Shown: positions 35,922-44,855, counted from the stretch's first letter. The stretch: 64,000 nt of DNA from Laspinema palackyanum D2c (GCF_025370875.1 NZ_JAMXFD010000012.1:1-64000); one strand, 5' to 3'. The notes: generated by a model from the letters alone, not told the origin. A program made the numbers and translations.

Positions 35922-37256
35922 ATGACTTCCAACGAGACCCGGCGATCGCTTCCCCTCCCTCCTGGAAAATTCGGATTACCCGTGATTGGGGAAACCCTGA
36001 GCTTTTTCGGCGATCGCGACTTCAACGACAAGCGTCAAAACCAATATGGGTTAATTTACAAAACCCACATTTTCGGACAACGAACTGTCATCATGAGCGG
36101 TTCAGAAGCGAATCGCTTTTTATTCACCCATGACAATAGCTATTTTACCTCCACTTGGCCTTATAGTACCCGCACCTTACTCGGTCCCCAATCCCTCGCC
36201 ACTCAAAGCGGCAATGAACATACCAGTAGAAGGCGCTTAATGGCGCAGGCATTTCTTCCCAAGGCGATCGCCGGATATCTTCCCGGCATGGAACAAATCA
36301 CCGATCGCTATCTCAAACAATGGGAAACCCCAGGAGAAATGACCTGGTATCCGGAACTCAGAACCTATATGTTTGACATTGCCAGCACTGTATTAATTGG
36401 CACAGAAACCGGATCCGAAACTGCCTATCTCAGCCAAATTTTTAAAACCTGGTGTGAGGGATTATTTTCTATTCCCATTAATCTCCCATGGACCCAATTT
36501 GGAAAAGCCCTGCGCTGCCGAACCTTGCTCCTAGAAAAAATTGAAGAAATTGTCCGCCGCCGTCAACAAGAAACCGGCCCAAGAACTGATGCGCTCGGCT
36601 TACTTTTAGCCGCCCAAGATGAAGAGGGAAATGGATTAACCTTAGATGAACTCAAAGACCAAGTATTGCTCCTCCTCTTTGCCGGTCATGAAACCCTAAC
36701 CTCCGCCCTTTCTTCCTTCTGTCTCTTGCTGGCACAACATCCCCAAGTCATCACCAAACTGCGAGAGGAGCAGCAAAAAGTAGGCTTTACAGGGTCTCTC
36801 ACGATGGAGATGCTCAAAGAAATGGCTTACTTAGAGCAGGTTATTAAAGAAGTGCTACGATTAATCCCCCCCGTAGGTGGGGCATTTCGCAGGGTGGTCA
36901 AATCTTGTGAATTTAATGACTATCAAATTCCCGAAGGTTGGATGGTTTGGTATCAGATTAATACCACCCATCAAGATAGTTCAATTTATCCCAATCCCAA
37001 AGAATTTGACCCGGAGCGCTTCCGTGCAGACCGGGCAGAAGAAAAGCAAAAAGCCTTTGGATTTATCCCTTTTGGCGGAGGGGCGCGAGAATGTGTAGGA
37101 AAGGCATTTGCAATGTTAGTATTGCGGGTCTTTGGAACCCATTTAGTCCACGGTTATGACTGGGAATTATTACCCGACCAAAACTTAGAATTAATCACCG
37201 TACCCACCCCCTCTCCTCGGGATGGATTGCGGGTCAAGTTTAAACGAAGAGGATAG
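35922..37256 (+). CDS. Cytochrome P450 (CYP120-like)
   Basis: The protein has 444 residues with no membrane span. It has PPGKFGLPVIGETLSF at the start, the I-helix LLLLFAGHETLTSAL near residue 248, the ExxR motif in VIKEVLRLIPP near 307 and the heme-binding loop FGGGARECVGKAFA near 386 with the cysteine ligand. The overall look is the CYP120/CYP26 branch; the Synechocystis CYP120A1 acts on retinoids. The substrate here is not known. A DNA photolyase or reductase partner is not adjacent. Confidence 0.92.
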   Translation: MTSNETRRSLPLPPGKFGLPVIGETLSFFGDRDFNDKRQNQYGLIYKTHIFGQRTVIMSGSEANRFLFTHDNSYFTSTWPYSTRTLLGPQSLATQSGNEHTSRRRLMAQAFLPKAIAGYLPGMEQITDRYLKQWETPGEMTWYPELRTYMFDIASTVLIGTETGSETAYLSQIFKTWCEGLFSIPINLPWTQFGKALRCRTLLLEKIEEIVRRRQQETGPRTDALGLLLAAQDEEGNGLTLDELKDQVLLLLFAGHETLTSALSSFCLLLAQHPQVITKLREEQQKVGFTGSLTMEMLKEMAYLEQVIKEVLRLIPPVGGAFRRVVKSCEFNDYQIPEGWMVWYQINTTHQDSSIYPNPKEFDPERFRADRAEEKQKAFGFIPFGGGARECVGKAFAMLVLRVFGTHLVHGYDWELLPDQNLELITVPTPSPRDGLRVKFKRRG

Positions 37257-37284
37257 AATGGGAGGGAGTTAAAAAGTTAAAGGA

Positions 37285-37337
37285 GTAGGGTGGGCACTGC
37301 CCACATAGCTGTTCGGACGGGGCATTGCCCACCCTAC
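37285..37337. repeat. Hairpin repeat of the GTAGGGTGGGCA type
   Basis: GTAGGGTGGGCACTGCCC (37285-37302) pairs with GGGCATTGCCCACCCTAC (37320-37337), with small mismatches. Sequences like GTAGGGTGGGCAATGCCC are dispersed in many cyanobacterial genomes. It may also end the P450 transcript. Confidence 0.65.
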
Positions 37338-37432
37338 AATTGCTCAAATCTTGAGTTGATGCAGTTTTAAAATTTGTAGACACAATGACCCCCAAGCATA
37401 CCCGTAGCCGATTTATTAATAATATTCTCTTA

Positions 37433-38524
37433 AGCGGTCATGCAAAATAAATTGCATATTTTATAATTTTGAGGTAAAATCAGTAATTTAGACATAAATA
37501 TGCATAGACAAGGAGAATAATCTATGAAATTTATAAATTTATATCCCGAAACTGAAAAAATGCTAGAAAGAATTTATCACAATAGCCAGCATCATAAAGT
37601 TAGGCAAAGAGCTCATTGCATTCTTTTAAGTTATAGAGGCTTTAAAATGGAAAAGTTATTAGAAATTTTCAAAATAAGTCGTCGAACTTTACAATATTGG
37701 TTTCAACGCTGGGAGCAAAACAAATTAACCGGGTTGTATGACCAACCGGGAAGAGGAAGAAAAGCCAAGTTAACACCTCCCCAAAAACAGCAAGTTAAGG
37801 AGTGGGTAAAAGCAGAACCAAAAGACTTAAAAAGGGTCATAAACCAAGTTCAAGACTCATGGGGAATTAAAGTCAGCAAAGACACGATAAAACGAATATT
37901 AAAAAAGTTAGGTATGACCTGGAGAAGAATGAAGAGAGGATTGGCTGGAAGTCCCTTTGAATGGGAATATGAGTTCAAACTGGAAAAATTAAAAGAATTA
38001 AAAGAGTTAGATAAGAATGGAGAAATCGACTTGAATTTTTTAGATGAATCAGGGATGTCTTTGACGCCTTCACTACCTTACGGATGGCAAGATAAAGCAG
38101 AGAAGATTATTCTTCCAAGTTCTTCCAGTAAAAGGTTGAATGTATTGGGAGTAATGAATCGACGGAATGAATTAAAGTATGAAACATATTCTGGAAATCT
38201 AAACAGCGAAAAACTGATTAAGTTTTTAGATAAATTTAGTGAAAACTTAACCCAAAAAACTGTCGTAGTAATGGACCAAGCCTCAATTCACACCAGTAAC
38301 GCAGTTCTAGGAAAACTAGAAGAATGGAAGACCAAGAACCTGGAGCTATTTTGGTTGCCTCCGTATTCACCTGAACTAAATTTAATTGAAATTTTATGGA
38401 AATTTCTCAAATATGAATGGATTAAAATAGAAGCTTATAAAAGCTGGCAAAATTTAGTTGATTATGTGACTAATGTCCTCGATAATCTGGGAAAAGAATA
38501 TGCAATTAATTTTGCATGACTGCT
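37433..38524 (+). mobile_element. IS630-family insertion sequence, complete
   Basis: The element is 1,092 bp. The ends are near-perfect inverted repeats of about 28 bp (AGCGGTCATGCAAAATAAAT and AGCAGTCATGCAAAATTAAT read inward). It is flanked by TA on both sides (37431-37432 and 38525-38526), the target typical for IS630/Tc1-type elements. The transposase is intact, so the element may be active. Its low G+C and lack of HIP1 sites contrast with the surrounding genes. Confidence 0.92.
37524..38519 (+). CDS. IS630-family transposase
   Basis: The protein has 331 residues in one frame. An N-terminal winged-helix/HTH part (KISRRTLQYWFQRWEQNKL, then GLYDQPGRGRK) precedes a DDE domain. Its acids lie in LNFLDESGM near residue 175, VVVMDQASIHTS near 248 and LIEILWKFLK near 293. 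AAGGAG lies 10 bases before the ATG. The last codons overlap the right terminal repeat. No frameshift is needed. Confidence 0.93.
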   Translation: MKFINLYPETEKMLERIYHNSQHHKVRQRAHCILLSYRGFKMEKLLEIFKISRRTLQYWFQRWEQNKLTGLYDQPGRGRKAKLTPPQKQQVKEWVKAEPKDLKRVINQVQDSWGIKVSKDTIKRILKKLGMTWRRMKRGLAGSPFEWEYEFKLEKLKELKELDKNGEIDLNFLDESGMSLTPSLPYGWQDKAEKIILPSSSSKRLNVLGVMNRRNELKYETYSGNLNSEKLIKFLDKFSENLTQKTVVVMDQASIHTSNAVLGKLEEWKTKNLELFWLPPYSPELNLIEILWKFLKYEWIKIEAYKSWQNLVDYVTNVLDNLGKEYAINFA

Positions 38525-38644
38525 TACAACAAAAACAAAATCGGTTGAGTAGAGAGCTTGCAGATGCTTATCGAGAACAAAGTAATGACCTCGAATTTCA
38601 ACAAGAGGTCTTAATTTGGGACGTTACTGTAAGCGACGGTTTAA

Positions 38645-38746
38645 ATGCCTCACCGCAGTTTCAATGATCCACAAGGCGAAATCTGGTGGGTGGATCTTCA
38701 GCCCGTTAGGTTAGGCCAAAATAAAAGAGTTTACAACTTTTTCTAA
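38645..38746 (+). pseudogene. MazF/PemK-like toxin, truncated N-terminal remnant
   Basis: The 33-residue frame (MPHRSFNDPQGEIWWVDLQP, then VRLGQNKRVYNFF) begins like MazF/PemK ribonucleases, whose N-terminus typically reads GEIWWVDLDP. It overlaps the end of the antitoxin frame by 23 bases, the usual arrangement for such pairs. The remaining 75 or more residues of a toxin are not found downstream; a tRNA gene follows at 38773. The toxin is therefore dead. Confidence 0.6.
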
Positions 38747-38772
38747 TCTGTCAACTCTTGTTCATAATAGAG

Positions 38773-38853
38773 TGCGGACGGGGAGACTCGAACTCCCACA
38801 TCAAAGACACTAGAACCTAAATCTAGCGCGTCTACCAATTCCGCCACGTCCGC
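38773..38853 (-). tRNA. tRNA-Leu(UAG)
   Basis: Read on the minus strand it starts GCGGACGTGGCGGAATTGG and closes with the complementary CGTCCGC plus A. The anticodon arm is CTAGA-TTTAGGT-TCTAG, giving anticodon UAG. A short variable arm and GGGAG-TTCGAGT-CTCCC T arm follow. CCA is not encoded. It reads CUN leucine codons. Confidence 0.95.
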
Positions 38854-38924
38854 ATAAGTTCATCTTAGCAGAGGTTGCCTTCTTGCACAAGCATTTTGTG
38901 CCAACCCCCAAAAATCTCGGTTCC

Positions 38925-39875
38925 TCATCCCTTCATCCCCATGAGGGTGACTTCCCAGACGAGGCGGGGACTGGCATAACTCAGCAGATAGCGTCTGGCG
39001 CGATCGAGGAGATGGAGGGGGTTGGCATTGAAGGTCCCTCGCTGTTGGGACGATAACCAGTACGCTTGTTGCAGATATTCAATCAGCCAGAGTTGGGACT
39101 CGGTATCCAGACTGCGATCGATTTCTTTGGCAATTTCTAATGCTTGTTTGGTGGAGAGGGAGGGTTTCAGGGGTTTTTCCAGAAGTTCTGCCGGGATTTC
39201 CTGGAGTTTTTCCCAACAGGCGATCGCCGTTCCGGGAGACCCCTGCGCCATTGCCAATACTGCGGGATTCTCCAAAATCTGCGGGTATCCCACGGTTGCC
39301 AACACTTCCCCCATCTGTGCATCAGTGAGGCGATAAAAAGGAATTCGCTGACATCGAGAGACTAAGGTGGGAAGCAGAGAATCAATTCCCGGTGCAATTA
39401 AAATGATACTCGCTCGTCCCGGTTCTTCGAGGGTTTTTAGCAATCCATTGGCAGCACTTTCTTTCATGGTTTGTGCCTCTTCTAGGACCACCACCTTCCG
39501 GAGGGCCTCTAAAGGATGGCGTCCCAAAAATTCCCCGATTTGACGGATTTGTTCAAGACGAATTTGCGGGGGGGATTTGCGCTTAAACCCAGTTGCTGCC
39601 GCTTCTGTGGCAGTGAGCATTTTGCCTTTATCCAGATAGGTGGGTTCTATCCAGAGTAAATCCGGGTGATTTTCCAGTTTGCGGGTGGATGGCGGGGTTG
39701 CGCCTGGGTTTCTGGCGGTGAGGAGGAGTTCGAGGAAATACCGCGCTGCCAAACTTCGACCCACACCGGGAGCACCAGCAAAGAGGTAGGCGGGTGCAAT
39801 GCGATCGCGATAGACTGCCTGATTCAGGAGTTCGATAGCTTGGGGTTGTCCGATGAGTTTAGCAAAAACAGTCAT
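38925..39875 (-). CDS. holB: DNA polymerase III subunit delta'
   Basis: Delta' is a stator of the clamp loader that puts the sliding clamp on DNA. The 316-residue product has the AAA+ N-terminus (LIGQPQAIELLNQA). The P-loop-like GAPGVGRS has R in place of the catalytic lysine, as in delta' proteins, which do not hydrolyse ATP. The usual SRC sensor is present (LVSRCQRIPF), as is KTLEEPGRASIILIA. The helical collar domain is at the C-terminus. Confidence 0.92.
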   Translation of the reverse strand: MTVFAKLIGQPQAIELLNQAVYRDRIAPAYLFAGAPGVGRSLAARYFLELLLTARNPGATPPSTRKLENHPDLLWIEPTYLDKGKMLTATEAAATGFKRKSPPQIRLEQIRQIGEFLGRHPLEALRKVVVLEEAQTMKESAANGLLKTLEEPGRASIILIAPGIDSLLPTLVSRCQRIPFYRLTDAQMGEVLATVGYPQILENPAVLAMAQGSPGTAIACWEKLQEIPAELLEKPLKPSLSTKQALEIAKEIDRSLDTESQLWLIEYLQQAYWLSSQQRGTFNANPLHLLDRARRYLLSYASPRLVWEVTLMGMKG

Positions 39876-39950
39876 AAATTTTAGTTTTTAAAATTTAGAT
39901 GGGAGAGTGCAAAGATAGTAAGAGATGTCCTAGGGTTCAACCGTTCTATC

Positions 39951-41264
39951 ATGTCAGCGATCGCCCAAACTTTATCCAGTATTCTTGGTTCCGACAGCGT
40001 TATCGAGTGGCAAAATCTCGATTCTGACACCCAACAGCGTTTGTGTCGCGCTTTTCCTGAGTCTTCCCTTCCCCATTGCATTGCCTATCCTTCAACTCAA
40101 GCAGAATTAGTTGAGGCGATCGCCGCTATTGCTGCAAGTCGCTGTGCCTTCGTCCCTGCTGGGTCCTTGAGTAAAATCGATTGGGGTGGAGTTCCCTCGG
40201 GAGTGCAGGTGATTTTGAGCACCGCACGTCTGAATCGCCTGATTGAACACGCTGTTAATGATTTAACGGTGACGGTAGAAGCGGGGATGACTCTCGCCTC
40301 ATTACAATCTATTCTGGCTGATTCGGGTCAGTTTTTGGCTTTAGATCCAGCTTATGGCGATCGCGCTACATTAGGAGGAATTGTTGCCACTGGGGATACT
40401 GGCAGTTGGCGACAACGGTATGGGGGAGTGCGCGATCAACTGTTGGGGGTTTCCTTCGTGCGATCGGATGGGGAGTTGGCGAAGGCAGGGGGTCGCGTCG
40501 TCAAGAATGTGGCGGGATATGACTTGATGAAATTATTCACCGGGTCTTACGGCACATTAGGGATGATTTGTCAAGTCACGTTTAGAGTTTATCCTCAAGC
40601 GGAGGCATCGGGGACGGTGATGTTGTCTGGGGATACGGGTGCGATCGCCTCTGCGAGTCAAACGTTACTCGGTTCGGCCCTCACGCCGACAGCAGCGGAT
40701 TTGTTGTCACCGGGATTGGTGAAGCAACTGGGCAGAGGGGACGAGATCGGATTGCTAGTGCGCTTTCAAAGTGTAGCAGAAAGTGTGCAAGAACAATTGG
40801 CGCGGTTGATGGCGGTGGGGGAAACGTTAGGATTAAAGGGGACTTGTCATACTCAGAAGGACGAGGCGGATTTATGGCAAGGATTGAGAGAACGAATGCA
40901 ACCGGATGGCACAGAAGAGGCGATCGGCTGCAAAATAGGAGTACGTCCTACAGAAGCGGTGGCAGCTTTATCGAAATTTGCGGCACTTTCTGAGGGTAGT
41001 GGGTTAGGTCAAATTCATCTTAGTAGTGGGTTGGGTTGGTTGCGGTTTCCAGAGGGGACGGTGAAAGAGTCGGTTTTATCGATGCGGCAATTCTGTCAAT
41101 CTTCTGGGGGATTTTTGAGTGTGATGGTTGCACCGATTTCCGTTAAAAATCAGGTCGATGTTTGGGGGTATCAGGGAAATGCTCTTGAGGTGATGCGAAA
41201 GCTTAAGCAGCAGTTTGATTCAGATAATATTTTAAGTCCTCATCGATTTATTGGGGGAATTTAA
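39951..41264 (+). CDS. glcE: Glycolate dehydrogenase, FAD-binding subunit GlcE
   Basis: The protein has 437 residues. It has an FAD_binding_4-type fold with VTVEAGMTLASLQSILADSG near 104, ATLGGIVATGDTGSWRQRYG near 138 and GGRVVKNVAGYDLMKLFTGSYG near 180. GlcE works with GlcD and GlcF to oxidise photorespiratory glycolate to glyoxylate. glcF follows after 388 bases filled by a palindrome array, an unusual gap for a subunit pair. GlcD is not in this window. Confidence 0.92.
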   Translation: MSAIAQTLSSILGSDSVIEWQNLDSDTQQRLCRAFPESSLPHCIAYPSTQAELVEAIAAIAASRCAFVPAGSLSKIDWGGVPSGVQVILSTARLNRLIEHAVNDLTVTVEAGMTLASLQSILADSGQFLALDPAYGDRATLGGIVATGDTGSWRQRYGGVRDQLLGVSFVRSDGELAKAGGRVVKNVAGYDLMKLFTGSYGTLGMICQVTFRVYPQAEASGTVMLSGDTGAIASASQTLLGSALTPTAADLLSPGLVKQLGRGDEIGLLVRFQSVAESVQEQLARLMAVGETLGLKGTCHTQKDEADLWQGLRERMQPDGTEEAIGCKIGVRPTEAVAALSKFAALSEGSGLGQIHLSSGLGWLRFPEGTVKESVLSMRQFCQSSGGFLSVMVAPISVKNQVDVWGYQGNALEVMRKLKQQFDSDNILSPHRFIGGI

Positions 41265-41289
41265 TTGGTATTAAGGTGTCATTCCCTCG

Positions 41290-41625
41290 TTCGTAGTGAC
41301 GACTTCAGTCGTCTCCGGGTGAAGCATGAGTGTTTGTAGTGACGACTTCAGTCGTCTCCGGGTGAAGCATGAGTGTTTGTAGTAACGACTTCAGTCGTTT
41401 CCGGGTTAAACATGAGTTAGGAGAAGTCATGAAATTTTGGGATTGATGAAGAAGGGGATAACGACTGAAGTCGTTACTACGAACTAAGAAAAGAAACGAC
41501 TGAAGTCGTTACTACGAACTAAGAAAGATAACGACTGAAGTCGTTACTACGAACTAAGAAAAGAAACGACTGAAGTCGTTACTACGAAATTGGGAAAGAT
41601 AACGACTGAAGTCGTTACTACGAAC
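41290..41625. repeat. Mirrored array of short palindromes, 8 units, second copy
   Basis: Three units (TTCGTAGTGACGACTTCAGT type, 41290-41402) are followed by five in the opposite orientation (AACGACTGAAGTCGTTACTA, 41459-41625). A 60-base centre separates them. The core is the same as in the array at 29411-29821. The halves are complementary, so a large hairpin could form in glcE-glcF RNA. The array ends 28 bases before the glcF start. Confidence 0.85.
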
Positions 41626-41652
41626 ATTGGGAAATATATTGAGTTGGTGAAT

Positions 41653-43047
41653 ATGCAACCTGTTGAATCTACTATTGCGGCTAAATCTAGTAACTTTTTG
41701 GGGCAAAATCCTCATTTGAATGAGTTAAGCGAGTCGGAAGTGTTGCCGGGATTTGATGCAAAACATCCACCGGATCCGAAACTGATTGATACTTGTGTTC
41801 ATTGTGGGTTTTGTTTGTCTACTTGTCCGAGTTATCGGGTGATTGGGAAGGAAATGGATTCGCCGCGAGGACGGATCTATTTGATGGATGCGATCGCCAC
41901 TGGGGAAGCACCTCTGGCAGAGGGAACAGTAGAGCATTTCGATACTTGTTTGGGATGTTTAGCTTGTGTCAGCACTTGTCCCTCGGGGGTGCAATATGAT
42001 AAATTGCTGGCGGCGACTCGTCCTCAAATTGAGCGCAATTATGAACGGTCCCTAGGCGATCGCGTGATTCGTAGTCTGATTTTTAATTTATTCCCCTATC
42101 CCAATCGTCTACGTCCTTTGTTAGTTCCCCTTTATCTGTACCAAAAGTTAGGAATTCCCAAATTAGTGCGTCAGACGGGATTATTAAAGAAACTCTCCCC
42201 ACGATTGGCGGCGATGGAGTCAATTTTACCCAATATTACCGGGGAGTTTTTCAAGGGGAATTATCCCGATGTGATTCCGGCACAAGGAGAGAAACGGTAT
42301 CGGGTGGGGATGTTACTCGGATGTGTACAGCGGTTATTTTTTAATCCGGTAAATGAGGCAACGGTGCGGGTTTTAACTGCCAATGGCTGTGAGGTGGTGA
42401 TTCCCAAAGGACAAGGCTGTTGTGCGGCGTTACCGGCACACCAGGGACAGGAAGAACAGGCACAGGCGATCGCCCGTCAGATGATTGATAGCTTTGAAGG
42501 CACTGAGGTTGATTTTATCATAATTAATGCCGCAGGATGTGGTCATACGCTCAAAGAATATGGTCATATTCTCCAGGATGACCCGAATTATCGAGAAAAA
42601 GCTCAAGCCTTTGCCAATCAGGTGAAAGATATCCAAGAATTCTTGGCAATGGTAGGATTAACGGCTAAACTTTCTCCTTTAACCGAAGGGAAATTAACCG
42701 TTGTGTATCAGGATGCTTGTCATTTGTTACATGGTCAAAAAATTAGTCAGCAACCGCGCCAGATTCTTAAACAAATTCCGGGGGTTGAACTGAAAGAACC
42801 CATTGATGCTGCCTTATGTTGTGGCAGTGCGGGGGTTTATAATATGCTCCAGCCGGAGGTATCGGAAGAGTTGGGTCAGCAAAAAGTGCAGAATTTGCTT
42901 AATACAGGTGCCGAATTAATTGCCTCTCCTAATCCGGGTTGTGCATTGCAAATTCAAAAGCATTTGCAGTTAGCGGGAAAAGATATCCCGCTGATGCACC
43001 CGATGGAATTATTAGATTTATCAATTCGGGGGGTGCGGTTGAAATAG
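41653..43047 (+). CDS. glcF: Glycolate dehydrogenase, iron-sulfur subunit GlcF
   Basis: The protein has 464 residues. Two 4Fe-4S clusters are bound by CVHCGFCLSTCPSY near residue 46 and CLGCLACVSTCPSG near 98, followed by two CCG domains with cysteine motifs (GCCAALPAHQG, CCGSAGVYNM). It passes electrons from the flavin subunits to the quinone pool. The frame extends upstream into the palindrome array (to 41590), but those codons translate the repeat. I therefore chose ATG at 41653 (MQPVESTIAAK). GTG at 41647 is an alternative. No strong ribosome site is visible. Confidence 0.92.
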   Translation: MQPVESTIAAKSSNFLGQNPHLNELSESEVLPGFDAKHPPDPKLIDTCVHCGFCLSTCPSYRVIGKEMDSPRGRIYLMDAIATGEAPLAEGTVEHFDTCLGCLACVSTCPSGVQYDKLLAATRPQIERNYERSLGDRVIRSLIFNLFPYPNRLRPLLVPLYLYQKLGIPKLVRQTGLLKKLSPRLAAMESILPNITGEFFKGNYPDVIPAQGEKRYRVGMLLGCVQRLFFNPVNEATVRVLTANGCEVVIPKGQGCCAALPAHQGQEEQAQAIARQMIDSFEGTEVDFIIINAAGCGHTLKEYGHILQDDPNYREKAQAFANQVKDIQEFLAMVGLTAKLSPLTEGKLTVVYQDACHLLHGQKISQQPRQILKQIPGVELKEPIDAALCCGSAGVYNMLQPEVSEELGQQKVQNLLNTGAELIASPNPGCALQIQKHLQLAGKDIPLMHPMELLDLSIRGVRLK

Positions 43048-43054
43048 GGGTGGG

Positions 43055-43110
43055 GGTGCGTCAGAATGTAGATCTCCTGATGGTAGGAATGAGTGAGATT
43101 CTGACGCACC
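43055..43110 (+). terminator. Long-stem hairpin after glcF
   Basis: GGTGCGTCAGAAT (43055-43067) pairs perfectly with ATTCTGACGCACC (43098-43110), followed by a short T-rich TTTGAG. It lies 8 bases after the glcF stop and probably ends the transcript. Confidence 0.6.
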
Positions 43111-43179
43111 TTTGAGGGCTAAAAAACCAGCACACTGACTAACAGTAGACACATTTTCGATGGGGTTGGAGAAATCGGG

Positions 43180-43746
43180 TTAAGTCAAGTCTTCGATCAG
43201 TCTTTCCAACTCGTTGCGGAGTTGGCGGGTATTGGGGTTGGTGGGTTCGATTTCCAGGGACTTCTCAAAGGCGAGGAGGGCTTGTTGCAGTAGGGGAACG
43301 GCTTGGTTGGGATTGGGTTTTTCTGCCGCAAACCGGATGAGGGACCCGCCAAAATTCAGCCAGCCACTGGCTTCGGTTCTGTCTCCCCAGTTGCCATCGC
43401 CAGTGAGGGCACGGCGACAAGAGTCTACGGCGTCTTGATAGCGATCGAGTTCCAGAAGGGCCATGCAGCGATGGGTTAATGCCAGGGAATAGTCAGGTTT
43501 GAGGGTAATCGCCCGCTCACAAGCGGCGATCGCCTCGCTGAAGCGCTGTTGCTCAACGAGATTGCTACATTCGTTTCCCCAAGCGTTATAGGTGTTTTCT
43601 GGGGCTTGGGCGATTTCAGCCGTGGCATTCACCGCCACCTCAAAGTCCAGTTCTGAATCAGCGGCAGTGGCTGCTAAGACTGGCATTTCCAGACAGAGGC
43701 AGGTTGCTACCGTGAGGAGTCCAGATCCAATAAGATTGGGTTTCAT
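43180..43746 (-). CDS. Secreted or periplasmic TPR protein
   Basis: The protein has 188 residues, with a signal peptide (about 1-25, LLTVATCLCLEMPVLAATA, which also has a cysteine) and three TPR-like repeats over residues 50-180. They include IAACERAITLKPDYSLALTH and VDSCRRALTGDGNWGDRTEA. TPR proteins scaffold complexes; the partner is unknown. It is convergent with glcF. Confidence 0.8.
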   Translation of the reverse strand: MKPNLIGSGLLTVATCLCLEMPVLAATAADSELDFEVAVNATAEIAQAPENTYNAWGNECSNLVEQQRFSEAIAACERAITLKPDYSLALTHRCMALLELDRYQDAVDSCRRALTGDGNWGDRTEASGWLNFGGSLIRFAAEKPNPNQAVPLLQQALLAFEKSLEIEPTNPNTRQLRNELERLIEDLT

Positions 43747-44213
43747 TGTTACGATTTGTGAACGGAGGAGTTTACTTTGACTATGAAACCATACCTGTTA
43801 CCTCAAATGTCAAGTTTAATGATAAGATTTTAGCCGATTTTTATCTGATTAGAGAAAGTTATAGGCATCGGTGAGGATCACTTATATAGCGCGTCTAAAT
43901 CATGGTGACCCTCAAAGTTAAGGAGTGGGAGCATCTTGCTCCCTTTTATTGAGAGGCGAACTCTTAAAATGGCCCAATTTTGGCAAGGTCATCCAGTCAG
44001 TAGAGGCTAAACCGGAATGGCCTCGACTCAGGATCGGGTGGCATTTCCCCCGATCCTGGACCCTGAACGGAAAAAATAACGACTGTATCAGTCGCTATTG
44101 CGTTGAGTGAGATAAAACAGTTTCGATCGCCCCGTAAACAGAAGCGGACCTCAATGGCGATCGCGCTTTCAAAAAATCAGGTGCAAAATCAGCAAGATTC
44201 GGCTGGGAATAGC
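43747..44213. other. Gene-poor region
   Basis: In 467 bases I find no supported gene. Plus-strand frames at 43925-44110 and 44103-44306 lack ribosome sites and known motifs. The second overlaps the small minus-strand gene at 44214. A dyad around 44013-44060 (GACTCAGGATCGGGTGG, then CCCCCGATCCTGGACCC) is visible. Confidence 0.4.
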
Positions 44214-44414
44214 TTACGCACTCACTTTGAGCCATCCGCGACGGACCGCATAAAACAAGCGATGAACGAGCAACACATCTTCCCGACTCAGAGCGTTATT
44301 GAGTAACGCAACCTGAAGGCGATGCTGTTCGATCGCGGTTAGTTTCCCGGAAAACCAGGCTTGGGCGAACAGATCCGTGAGGTTATCTTCCAGATTCAGA
44401 GTAGGTGCTGGCAT
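44214..44414 (-). CDS. Small conserved cyanobacterial protein
   Basis: The protein has 66 residues. The pattern LTDLFAQAWFSGKLTAIEQH followed by VHRLFYAVRRGWLKV resembles, from memory, a family of short cyanobacterial proteins with the ending RLLYAVRRGRLK. It is soluble and helical. The ATG at 44414 has no clear Shine-Dalgarno sequence. The function is unknown. Confidence 0.65.
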   Translation of the reverse strand: MPAPTLNLEDNLTDLFAQAWFSGKLTAIEQHRLQVALLNNALSREDVLLVHRLFYAVRRGWLKVSA

Positions 44415-44554
44415 AAGTTCGGATTCAACTCTACTGCGCTTCTAGTTTGCAGTACCGGGTGGAGGTGAGCGGTGATTTGAGTATTACTTCCCCCGTGGAT
44501 TAATCACCGGCACTTGTGATTCAAATCGCAGCCCATTGAGATTTCCTGTAGTCA

Positions 44555-44855
44555 ACAACCGGCGGGGGTTCAAACCTCAGCCTAATAGAATCAAGCTCAA
44601 CACTGGCGGGTTTGAACTTTTTAGCCTGTAGAGGCGCTTTGATAAGCGCCTCTACGGCGGGGGATAAATCCCCCGCCTAATAGCTAAAGTCGGTTAAAAA
44701 CCGACTGCAAGTCTGATACAGAGGTGTTTTCAGTCGGTTTCAACCGACTTGAGCTGTTAGGCGGGGGATTTATCCCCCGCCGGTTGTTGCAACAGGTGCA
44801 AGATCTCAGATTTATCCGACTTGAGCTGTTAGGCGGGGGATAAATCCCCCGCCGG
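44555..44855. repeat. Cruciform-type repeat, copy 2
   Basis: This 301-bp block contains palindromes of the GGCGGGGGATAAATCCCCCGCC and AGTCGGTTTCAACCGACT types in mirrored order. Inside is an additional perfect hairpin, GTAGAGGCGCTT and AAGCGCCTCTAC (44628-44655). Two right-end units occur in tandem. It lies just beyond the murD stop (44890). It is related to 21781-21938 and 46362-46612. Confidence 0.85.

Larger units (their letters stand above)
37385..38667 (+). pseudogene. MazE-like antitoxin split by an IS630 element
   Basis: Joining 37385-37432 to 38527-38667 (one TA kept) gives an unbroken frame of about 62 codons. It starts MTPKHTRSRFINNILLQQ and continues with LSRELADAYREQSNDLEF, ending in VTVSDGLNASPQFQ. 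This resembles cyanobacterial antitoxins found upstream of MazF/PemK toxins. The TGA of this frame overlaps the start of a toxin-like frame (38645). The insertion lies in codon 16. The 3' part alone may still be expressed from inside the element, but without its N-terminus. Confidence 0.7.

Noticed and set aside
41290-41625. Possible CRISPR array
   Set aside because: Same reason: spacers are the same sequence and orientation flips in the middle.
44103-44306. 67-residue plus-strand frame
   Set aside because: It overlaps the more convincing conserved small gene on the other strand and has no similarity I can name.
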